A DNA stretch of 20,312 nucleotides from NZ13-RE01 sp049718665 (GTDB lineage: Bacteria > Dictyoglomota > Dictyoglomia > Dictyoglomales > Dictyoglomaceae): contig JBNARO010000033.1 in the NCBI GenBank assembly GCA_049718665.1, positions 1 through 20,312 on the forward strand, read 5' to 3'. The first letter of the stretch is position 1; each line of letters starts with the position of its first letter. The translations under genes were made by a program, and so were the position numbers. A model generated the notes under the pieces. The model did not search any database, was not told the DNA's origin, and saw nothing but the letters and a program-made list of their open reading frames with translations. Positions 1 through 5,424 of the stretch are shown here, one piece after another.

Positions 1-26
1 AATAAGAAAGGAGAGATAGTTTTATT

Positions 27-227
27 GTGGATATTGAGATTTATGACAAAGTAAAGGAATTAGAACGAGAAATTTGGAAGATAAAGATTGCTCTATTGAA
101 ATCAGGAAGTATAAAAAGGTCTAAGAAGTCAATCTCTTTAGAGGGTATTTGGAAAGGGGTTGAGGTTACAGAAGAAGACATTGAAAGAGCTAAGAAGTCT
201 CTTTTTCCTCAAGATTATGATGTGTAG
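27..227 (+). CDS. VapB-like antitoxin of a PIN-domain toxin
   Basis: A 66-residue protein starting at GTG, with an AAGGAGAG Shine-Dalgarno (SD) site about ten bases upstream. The N-terminal half (residues 3-25) is a charged amphipathic helix. The C-terminal half, with the block SLEGIWKGVEVTEEDI (residues 37-52), resembles the toxin-binding tail of small antitoxins that precede PIN toxins. The PIN-domain gene starts 13 bases after the stop, the usual antitoxin-first order, so the two are probably co-transcribed. In such pairs the antitoxin binds and blocks the toxin ribonuclease and often represses its own promoter. No clear AbrB or ribbon-helix-helix DNA-binding fold is visible, so autoregulation is not shown. 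A decayed copy of its first half lies at 1339-1431. Confidence 0.75.
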   Translation: MDIEIYDKVKELEREIWKIKIALLKSGSIKRSKKSISLEGIWKGVEVTEEDIERAKKSLFPQDYDV

Positions 228-240
228 GGATTCTTAACAT

Positions 241-633
241 ATGAGCCTCTATGTAGCTGACACTCATTCTCTTGTCTGGTATTTTACTGGAAGTGAAAAG
301 CTTGGGCAGAAAGCGCTTCAAGTATTTAGAGATTCAATTTTAGGAGAGGTTATAATAATTATTCCGACTATTGTGTTGGCAGAAGTGATAGATATTGCTG
401 AAAAGAAACGCATTAGTATTGATTATGAAGAATTAATAGATAAAATTGAGGAAAACAGTAGTTTTGAAATTTATCCTCTTGATATAAATGTTTTGAGAAT
501 GTTAAAAGATGTTCCCAATATTTACGAATTACATGATAAAATTATAGTTGCAACAGCTAAATTATTGGATGCAAAGGTGATTACTAAGGATGTAGATATA
601 CAGAATTCTAAATTAGTTGAAACTATTTGGTAG
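241..633 (+). CDS. PIN-domain ribonuclease toxin (VapC-like)
   Basis: A 130-residue PIN domain, the usual length for VapC toxins. The acidic metal-binding set is complete: Asp7 in VADTHSLVWY, Glu48 in VLAEVI, Asp99 in ELHDKIIVATA, and Asp117/Asp119 in ITKDVDI. Family knowledge: such proteins are Mg2+/Mn2+-dependent RNases that cut tRNA or rRNA when released from antitoxin. The ATG has a modest TAGGGA SD. With the upstream antitoxin this is the only TA pair in the window in which both partners look intact. The exact RNA target cannot be inferred from sequence. Confidence 0.88.
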   Translation: MSLYVADTHSLVWYFTGSEKLGQKALQVFRDSILGEVIIIIPTIVLAEVIDIAEKKRISIDYEELIDKIEENSSFEIYPLDINVLRMLKDVPNIYELHDKIIVATAKLLDAKVITKDVDIQNSKLVETIW

Positions 634-689
634 AAAAAAGCATCGGTATAGAAATTAAGCTACTATAACAGATTTTAAGGGAGTAAGAG

Positions 690-1322
690 GTGAATAAGTC
701 AGTTAAGGAAGTTATAGTTTTAGGAGCCGGAGGGCATGCTAAGGTTGTTATTGCTACGTTAAGAGAGTTAGAATTTGAGGTTAAAGCAGTTCTTGATGAT
801 AATGAAAGTAAGTGGGGGAAGCATATCTTAGGTATTAAAATAATAGGACCTTTAGAATTGATTAAATCTGGAAATTTTGAGCAAGCAGTTATTGCTATTG
901 GAGATAATAAGACTCGTAAAAAGATAGCAGAGAAGTATAATGGGTTTTGTAGGTGGATAAGTATAATTCATCCATTTTCTTATGTTCATCCAAGTGTAGA
1001 AATTGGAGAGGGCAGTGTCATTTTTGCTGGGGCAGTAATTCAACCCGAAGTTGTAATTGGGAAACATGTAATAATAAATACTAGTGCCAGTGTGGACCAC
1101 GATTGTAAAATAGAGGATTTTGTACATATAGCTCCAGGGGTACATTTAGCTGGTGGAGTTTGGGTGGGGGAAGGAAGCCTTCTTGGTATTGGAAGTTCTG
1201 TCATACCTTATAAGAGAATAGGGAAATGGACTACTATAGGAGCTGGCAGTGTTGTAATTAATGATATACAAGATTTTTTAACTGTTGTTGGAGTTCCAGC
1301 AAGACCTATAGATGACAAGTGA
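690..1322 (+). CDS. PglD/NeuD-like sugar O/N-acyltransferase (left-handed beta-helix)
   Basis: A 210-residue protein. The N-terminal Rossmann-like domain opens with VIVLGAGGHAKVV (residues 8-20), the signature of the PglD/NeuD family. From about residue 95 it becomes hexapeptide repeats of a left-handed beta-helix (for example HPSVEIGEGSVI and VVIGKHVIIN). His137 in SVDHDC matches the family's catalytic His. Members transfer acetyl from acetyl-CoA to an amino sugar nucleotide such as UDP-4-amino sugar, or O-acetylate sialic acid. Start is GTG with AAGGGAGTAAGAG upstream. The DegT-family aminotransferase at 3458 would supply its amino-sugar substrate in a PglE-PglD-type pathway, but the TA debris separates the two. 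Substrate is not determinable here. Confidence 0.88.
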   Translation: MNKSVKEVIVLGAGGHAKVVIATLRELEFEVKAVLDDNESKWGKHILGIKIIGPLELIKSGNFEQAVIAIGDNKTRKKIAEKYNGFCRWISIIHPFSYVHPSVEIGEGSVIFAGAVIQPEVVIGKHVIINTSASVDHDCKIEDFVHIAPGVHLAGGVWVGEGSLLGIGSSVIPYKRIGKWTTIGAGSVVINDIQDFLTVVGVPARPIDDK

Positions 1323-1338
1323 CGAGTAATGAATAAAG

Positions 1339-1431
1339 ATTGATATTTACGATAAAGTAAAAGAACTAGAGCGTGAAATTTGGAAGATAAAGATTGCTCT
1401 GTTGAAATCAGAAAGTATGAAAAGCTCTAAG
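1339..1431 (+). pseudogene. Remnant of a second vapB-like antitoxin
   Basis: A gap-free 93-bp match to positions 33-125 with 11 differences (about 88% identity). It encodes the same amphipathic-helix half (IDIYDKVKELEREIW). The nearby ATG at 1329 is one base out of frame and reaches a stop after four codons. No other standard start lies in frame. The match ends abruptly at 1431, where an unrelated promoter-like sequence begins, so the toxin-binding half and any toxin are gone. Seven of the 11 differences are synonymous, which suggests that both copies were under selection before this one decayed. Confidence 0.85.
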
Positions 1432-1436
1432 GGATG

Positions 1437-1445
1437 TGGCATAAT
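1437..1445 (+). promoter_or_regulatory. Extended -10 promoter candidate before hicB
   Basis: TGG followed by CATAAT forms an extended -10 hexamer, with a purine-rich SD (GAGGTGAA) just downstream. The block GATGTGGCATAATTT is nearly the same as the one in front of the aminotransferase gene at 3424-3438. No convincing -35 is visible. Confidence 0.45.
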
Positions 1446-1463
1446 TTGAATGAGGTGAATTAG

Positions 1464-1517
1464 ATGGTTTTAAAAGAGATAATAGAGACAGTTTCAACTT
1501 TTAGAACGGAAGAATAG
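1464..1517 (+). CDS. Very short ORF with SD, possible gene remnant
   Basis: A 17-codon ORF (begins MVLKEIIETV, ends RTEE) starting at ATG with GAGGTGAA about six bases upstream. It ends nine bases before the HicB-like start. I recognise no family. It may be the surviving 5' end of a lost gene captured with its promoter, or a leader ORF coupling translation to hicB. Weak call based only on SD, start and position. Confidence 0.25.
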   Translation: MVLKEIIETVSTFRTEE

Positions 1518-1526
1518 GGGGATATA

Positions 1527-1718
1527 ATGAAATATAAATATAGAATAATTGTTGAGCAAGATGAAGACGGGGTTTATATTGCCTCTTGTCCAGCACTAAA
1601 AGGATGCTACTCTCAAGGTGATACTATTGAGGAAGCAGTAGAAAATATGAAATATGCTATAAGATTACATATAGAAGCTCGAAAGATTGTTGGAGAGCTT
1701 ATTTATGAGGGTTTTTAA
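1527..1718 (+). CDS. HicB-like antitoxin, solitary
   Basis: A 63-residue protein with the HicB/UPF0150 fold: an opening strand YKYRIIVEQDEDGVYIASCP (residues 3-22), the GCYSQGDTIEEAVENMKYAI block, and a short C-terminal helix. GGGGG precedes the ATG. Known HicB proteins neutralise HicA, a small mRNA interferase of the double-stranded-RNA-binding-like fold. No HicA is visible on either side. The protein stops soon after the core domain and has no C-terminal DNA-binding extension. It may be an orphan antitoxin left after toxin loss, or act on a toxin encoded elsewhere. Confidence 0.78.
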   Translation: MKYKYRIIVEQDEDGVYIASCPALKGCYSQGDTIEEAVENMKYAIRLHIEARKIVGELIYEGF

Positions 1719-1911
1719 AATTAAAGTGAATTTAAGTTTAAGGTTTTAGCTAAAGAGCTTGGATAAAAATCTTAGAAGAGTTAAAGTGATAATAAATACT
1801 GAAAAGCTCAAGGATATTATTGAGACAGAATATAGTAACATTGTAGAATACATATCATTACAAGACCTTCCCATTTTCTTAAAACAGTCTGGTGATTTTA
1901 TGTTAAAATAG
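1705..1911 (+). pseudogene. Amber-interrupted small ORF downstream of hicB
   Basis: An ATG inside the last codons of the HicB-like gene opens a frame of 14 codons (MRVFKIKVNLSLRF), then TAG at 1747-1749, then 53 more open codons in the same frame to TAG at 1909. The second part (ending LPIFLKQSGDFMLK) could be read alone from TTG at 1759 but has only a weak SD. The overlap with hicB is what one expects for a co-translated partner gene, yet the sequence does not resemble HicA. It is either a decayed partner or chance open frame. Confidence 0.35.
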
Positions 1912-1941
1912 ACCTAGAGATATTATATTGGGGTTAGAATT

Positions 1942-2235
1942 ATGGATGTAAAGGAGATAAGAAAAAAATTAGAGGAAAAGAAAGACTATTTAAAAAAAGA
2001 ATTCTATGTGGTTGAAATTGGAATTTTTGGGTCTTTTGTAAGAAATGAACAGACCTCAACAAGTGATGTAGATATTCTTATAGTATTTGAAAAAGGGCAT
2101 AAAAACTTTTTTAACTATATGAGACTTAAATATTATCTCGAAGACCTTTTAGGGCTACAGGTAGACTTGGTAATAAAAGAAGCTATAAAGTTAAGATTAA
2201 GGGAAAATATTTTAAAAGAAGTAGAATATGTTTAA
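1942..2235 (+). CDS. MntA-like minimal nucleotidyltransferase
   Basis: A 97-residue protein with the MNT signature GSF (residues 30-32), ten residues, then SDVDILI with metal-binding Asp42 and Asp44. Hydrophobic strands flank the motif and the length is typical. In MntA-HepT systems this enzyme adds AMP from ATP to a Tyr next to the HEPN ribonuclease motif and thereby inactivates the toxin. The last eight bases overlap the ATG of the HEPN gene (ATGTTTAA), which implies translational coupling. This half is intact although the partner is frameshifted, so it may now be dispensable. Confidence 0.87.
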   Translation: MDVKEIRKKLEEKKDYLKKEFYVVEIGIFGSFVRNEQTSTSDVDILIVFEKGHKNFFNYMRLKYYLEDLLGLQVDLVIKEAIKLRLRENILKEVEYV

Positions 2236-2595
2236 AGAGAAGAAAAGAGATCCTATAATTTTCTTAGAAGATATTTTAATGCTATAGGAAAAATAGAAAG
2301 ATACACAAAAGGGGTCACATTTGAGAACTTCTGTAAAAATGAGATGCTTATAGATGCGGTTATTAGAAATTTTGAAATTATAGGAGAAGCTGTTAAGAGT
2401 ATTCCTATAGAGATACAGATGAAATATCCAGATATAGAATGGAAAGAGGCATCAGGATTTAGGAATGTTTTAATTCATGAATATTTTGGGATTGATTTAG
2501 AAGCGATCTGGGATACTATAAACAATGATATCCCTATTTTTAAGGATAAGATTCTAAAAGTCCTAACCTTTGAGAAAACAAATAGTGGAAAATGA
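2228..2595 (+). pseudogene. HEPN (DUF86/HepT) toxin gene with a one-base frameshift
   Basis: From ATG at 2228 the frame encodes KKRDPIIFLEDIL and then stops at 2285. Shifting by -1 at about 2276-2280 continues at once with NAIGKIERYTKG and runs to 2595. Joined, the two parts give the family-typical FLEDILNAIGKIERYTKG, so one A was probably lost from TTAAAT. Downstream, the catalytic RX4HXY motif is complete: Arg at 2461, His at 2476, Tyr at 2482 (RNVLIHEY). The Tyr is the known AMPylation target in HepT. A product starting at the internal ATG 2344 (83 aa) would keep this motif but lack the first helix. Pseudogene is the simplest reading. A sequencing error or recoding is possible. Confidence 0.85.
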
Positions 2596-2840
2596 TAAGA
2601 TTATATATACCTATAGAAATTCTTGTCGAGGAAATTGGGAACATCTAACTGAAGATATTATAAAAAGATAGCTAATGATTTAGAAATGGGTCTTAATGAT
2701 ATAACCAGAGAAAGTTTAAGAGTTTTCTTGCAAGAGAAAAGAAGGAAGATAAAAATGGATAGATATTTTAGAAATTCTTGATAGATATAAAGTTTCTTCC
2801 TCTAAGGAGTTGGAGGAAAAAATTTCTGAAGGAGAAATAA
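2592..2840 (+). pseudogene. Frameshifted ribbon-helix-helix type antitoxin remnant
   Basis: The ATG at 2592 overlaps the HEPN stop (ATGA) and begins MIRLYIPIEILVEEI, like the opening beta strand of an RHH antitoxin. That frame stops at 2648. Another frame then gives IANDLEMGLNDITRESLRVF, resembling the helix-turn-helix of RHH proteins, followed by LQEKRRK. After a run of five A near 2751-2755 the homology moves to a third segment (ILEILDRYKVSSSKELEEKI). At least two indels are needed to restore one protein. Homology ends near 2840 and the sequence then runs into the 3' end of the opposing mazF-like pseudogene. Confidence 0.6.
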
Positions 2841-2892
2841 TCTATACCCAGAGTCAAGAACCAAAGACCTTTATAAGGGAGACGAGCCTGAG

Positions 2893-3252
2893 CTATTTCT
2901 CAGCTTCTAACCCTAAGACAAGTCTAACAGCTGTTTCAACTTTTTCTATGTATTGCGGTTCCAGTGAGTTTATCTTCTCTATAAGTCTCTCTTTCGAGAT
3001 CGTAAGAATCTGTTCACACTTCACAAAAGATACACTTTTTAATCCATTAGTTATAGAGGGCTCGATCTTTATGTGAAAAAGCACTTCTTTGCTCTTTGTA
3101 CTTATAGCTAAAATGATTGTATTGGGATAGTTCGGGTTCATATTACCCGCATCTGTTTGGATAACCAGAGATGGTCTCAAGCCTTCTTGCTCTGAGCCTT
3201 TTCCTGGGTTCTAGTTAAAAAGCCAAATTTCAAATCTCTTGGGGTTTTTCAT
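2893..3252 (-). pseudogene. MazF/PemK-type mRNA interferase with internal amber codon
   Basis: Read from ATG at 3252 the frame gives MKNPKRFEIWLFN, a TAG, then NPGKGSEQEGLRPSLVIQTD and on to a stop at 2893, 119 codons in all. This matches the MazF/PemK layout: E(I/V)W near the N-terminus, GSEQ.G.RP, then the SLVIQ strand and a C-terminal SFVKCEQILTI block. Family knowledge puts a Leu where the TAG stands (WLFNLNP), so one base change from TTG would explain it. The downstream part (from TTG at 3180, 95 aa) lacks the first strand and the GSEQ loop, so it is unlikely to be an active RNase. Confidence 0.85.
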
Positions 3253-3334
3253 CGACAAAGACTACCTCTTTTTGTGCATCAGATGCATATTCTACATCAC
3301 GGTATCTATTTTTGATATCAAAATTATAATCCAA
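3230..3334 (-). other. Short open frame overlapping the mazF-like start
   Basis: A 34-codon frame from TTG at 3334 (upstream in-frame stop at 3370) overlaps the first 23 bases of the mazF-like pseudogene. It ends with the acidic tail EVVFVDEKPQEI. Position and overlap fit the 3' end of a cognate antitoxin gene, but no antitoxin fold is recognisable and the 5' part is absent. Nothing else gene-like is visible between 3334 and the aminotransferase promoter. Confidence 0.25.
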
Positions 3335-3427
3335 TTTATTTGATCTGTAGAATTCCCAATGAGTAGTTCATGAATATTATATATTCACCACGATATAGAT
3401 GTGATATCTATTTACGAGGGAGTGATG

Positions 3428-3436
3428 TGGTATAAT
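3428..3436 (+). promoter_or_regulatory. Extended -10 promoter for the aminotransferase gene
   Basis: TGG plus a perfect TATAAT (3431-3436), 22 bases before the start codon, with the SD GAGGTGAG between. No good -35 is visible. A short inverted repeat, ATAGAT (3395-3400) and ATCTAT (3406-3411) with a five-base spacer, sits at about the -35 region and could be an operator. Confidence 0.6.
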
Positions 3437-3457
3437 TTAATTTGAGGTGAGAAAAAA

Positions 3458-4576
3458 ATGGGAAAAATTCCTATGTCTGCTCCTGATTTGGATGAGACTG
3501 ATATTCAGGAAGTATTGGAAGTTTTAAGATCAGGGCGTCTTGCTTTAGGTCCAAAGGCAAGAGAATTTGAGGAGATGATGGCAAATTATATTGGGGTAAA
3601 GTGTGCAGTAGCGGTGAGTTCTGGTACTGCGGGACTACATATTTTAGTTAGAGCATTAGGTATTGGTCCTGGTGACGAGGTATTGGTGCCATCCTTTACT
3701 TTTGCTGCATCGGTTAATGTTATTTTATATGAAAGAGCGGTTCCTGTTTTTGTAGATATAGAGCCAGAAACTTACAATTTAGATCCTGATGATTTAGAAA
3801 GAAAGATTACAAAGAAAACAAAAGCAATAATGGCAGTAGATATTTTTGGACATCCTGCAGAGTGGGACAAAATTTTAGAGATTGCTGACAAGTATAATCT
3901 AAAAGTGATAGATGATTCTTGTGAGGCATTAGGAGCGGAATATAAAGGTAAGAAAATTGGGCAGTTTGGAGATTGTGCATGTTTTGCTTTTTATCCAAAC
4001 AAGCAGATGACAACGGGGGAAGGAGGAATAATTGTAACAAATAACTCTGAAATTGCTAAAATTGCAAGGAGCTTGAGAAATCAGGGAAGAGGAGAGATGG
4101 GGTCATGGCTCGAGCATGAAAGACTTGGATATAACTATAGAATGGATGAGATGTCTGCTGCCCTTGGGGTATCTCAGCTAAAAAGAATTGAGACTTTTTT
4201 AGAAAAAAGGGAAAAAGTTGCAAAGATGTATACGGAAAAATTAAAAAATTATTCATGGGTAAGGGTACCTACAGTTAAGCCATACGTGAGAATGAGTTGG
4301 TTTGTTTATGTGATTACATTGGAAGATGGTCTTGACAGAGATATAGTTATAAGGGAACTTGAGAAGGAAGGAATTCCCGCAAGGGGATATTTCTCACCTA
4401 TTCATTTACAGCCGTATATAAGAGACATGTTTGGAACTAAAGAAGGCATGCTTCCTGTTACTGAAAATATTTCAAAAAGGACTCTTGCTCTTCCTTTTCA
4501 TAATAATTTGAAAGAGGAAGAGGTAGATGAAGTAGTTTCTACACTCAAGAAGGTAGTAGAAAAGGTTAAAAGTTAG
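3458..4576 (+). CDS. DegT/DnrJ/EryC1/StrS-family PLP-dependent sugar aminotransferase
   Basis: A 372-residue fold-type I aminotransferase of the family that aminates keto-sugar nucleotides. Visible marks: the SSGTAGLH loop (54-61), PSFTFAASVNVI (78-89), Asp152 in VIDDSCEALGA contacting the PLP ring nitrogen, and the Schiff-base Lys182 in FYPNKQMTTGEGG. The C-terminal part carries GYNYRMDEMSAALG and the substrate-loop tail. Length is normal and no lesion is seen. The closest functional analogy is PglE/PseC-type enzymes making UDP-4-amino sugars, which the acyltransferase at 690 would then acylate. A 4,6-dehydratase supplying the keto sugar is not in the window. It has its own extended -10 promoter, so it can be expressed independently of the TA remnants upstream. 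Confidence 0.93.
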   Translation: MGKIPMSAPDLDETDIQEVLEVLRSGRLALGPKAREFEEMMANYIGVKCAVAVSSGTAGLHILVRALGIGPGDEVLVPSFTFAASVNVILYERAVPVFVDIEPETYNLDPDDLERKITKKTKAIMAVDIFGHPAEWDKILEIADKYNLKVIDDSCEALGAEYKGKKIGQFGDCACFAFYPNKQMTTGEGGIIVTNNSEIAKIARSLRNQGRGEMGSWLEHERLGYNYRMDEMSAALGVSQLKRIETFLEKREKVAKMYTEKLKNYSWVRVPTVKPYVRMSWFVYVITLEDGLDRDIVIRELEKEGIPARGYFSPIHLQPYIRDMFGTKEGMLPVTENISKRTLALPFHNNLKEEEVDEVVSTLKKVVEKVKS

Positions 4577-4594
4577 AGCTTATAGGGAAAAGTT

Positions 4595-4603
4595 GTGTTA
4601 TAA
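4595..4603 (+). promoter_or_regulatory. Extended -10 promoter candidate downstream of the aminotransferase
   Basis: TGT followed by TATAAT at 4598-4603. An SD-like GGAGGA follows at 4636-4641, but no ATG, GTG or TTG is suitably placed after it. It probably served a gene now reduced to the short open frame at 4651. Confidence 0.4.
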
Positions 4604-4650
4604 TTCTATTTGGCGAGTATAATTTTATTAATCTTGGAGGAAAGATAAGT

Positions 4651-4761
4651 ATTCTAAAAGAAGTTTCAGAAGAGGAATTAAAGAGAGCTTTATTAAATGA
4701 ATATAGATGTAGACTTCTTAATATCTTTTGCTCCTTTCAGGGCTACAGTAAAATGATATAA
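4651..4761 (+). other. Short remnant ORF behind promoter and SD, no canonical start
   Basis: Nine bases after GGAGGA the frame from ATT at 4651 is open for 36 codons and begins ILKEVSEEELKRALLNEY. A different frame near its end reads DVDFLISFAPFRATVK, vaguely like the DVD strand of a minimal nucleotidyltransferase. This suggests a frameshifted gene fragment, but the match is too short to name. The open frame ends inside the promoter of the next gene. Confidence 0.25.
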
Positions 4762-4762
4762 T
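4754..4762 (+). promoter_or_regulatory. Extended -10 promoter for the coiled-coil nuclease-like gene
   Basis: TGA followed by TATAAT (4757-4762), with AGGAGG at 4781-4786 eight bases before the TTG start. The -35 region is poor, as is common for extended -10 promoters. Confidence 0.55.
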
Positions 4763-4794
4763 GTGAATAGAAAGGACATAAGGAGGAAAGTTAG

Positions 4795-5421
4795 TTGGCA
4801 AAGCTAAGTGACAGAGTAGATAGGCTTGAGAGTTTGCTTGGGCAGTTTATTGTAAACACTGATGTAGCTTTGAGAAGATTGGAAACATCCTTGGAAGTTT
4901 TCAAAGATGAGATGAAGGTTTTTAAGGAGGAGATGATAGCATTTAGGAATGAAGTAAATGAGGACAGAAAAAGAATAAACAAGATGTGGGGAGAACTTGC
5001 TAATAAAATGGGGACATTAGTGGAAGATATTGTAGCACCAAACATTCCAGGGATTGCAAAAAGATATTTTGGGGTTGAGGAATTAGATTATTTTGCTGTA
5101 AGGGTTAGGAAAAGAAATGTAAAAGATAGGAGTAAGATAAGGGAGTTTGATGTTATAGCGGTATGGGATGATAAGGTAATAATAAATGAGACTAAGTCAA
5201 TACCAAGAATAGAATATATAAATGAATTTATAGAAGTTTTGAAGGAGATAGGCGATTATTTTCCAGAGTATAAGGATAAGGAAATTATCCCTATTTTTTC
5301 CTCCTTATATCTTTCTGATGAAATAGTTAAATACTTAACAAAGAGAAAGATATACGCCATGGCAATGAAAGATGATACCATGGACCTTCTGAATTTTGAA
5401 AAGATTAAAAGAATATCTTAG
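4795..5421 (+). CDS. Coiled-coil plus PD-(D/E)XK-like protein (DUF3782-type)
   Basis: A 208-residue protein starting at TTG with an AGGAGG SD. Residues 1-75 form a heptad-rich coiled coil (LSDRVDRLESLLGQF, then repeats of VFKDEMKVFKEEM). Residues 77-135 show a restriction-nuclease-like core: Glu77, Asp119 in REFDVIAVWDDK, and the E-T-K pair Glu132/Lys134 in VIINETKS. This layout fits the DUF3782-like families common in thermophiles and cyanobacteria, often expanded and of unknown role. A DNA-cleaving activity is inferred only from the motif. Its stop is followed after three bases by the epimerase ATG, so the two are likely co-transcribed despite unrelated roles. Confidence 0.72.
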   Translation: MAKLSDRVDRLESLLGQFIVNTDVALRRLETSLEVFKDEMKVFKEEMIAFRNEVNEDRKRINKMWGELANKMGTLVEDIVAPNIPGIAKRYFGVEELDYFAVRVRKRNVKDRSKIREFDVIAVWDDKVIINETKSIPRIEYINEFIEVLKEIGDYFPEYKDKEIIPIFSSLYLSDEIVKYLTKRKIYAMAMKDDTMDLLNFEKIKRIS

Positions 5422-5424
5422 GTT

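Noticed and set aside
1747..3215. TAG read as a sense codon, given two in-frame ambers in otherwise good frames.
   Set aside because: TAG is the normal stop of several intact genes here (recR, porA, vapC), so general reassignment is excluded. Both interrupted frames lie in the decayed TA region.
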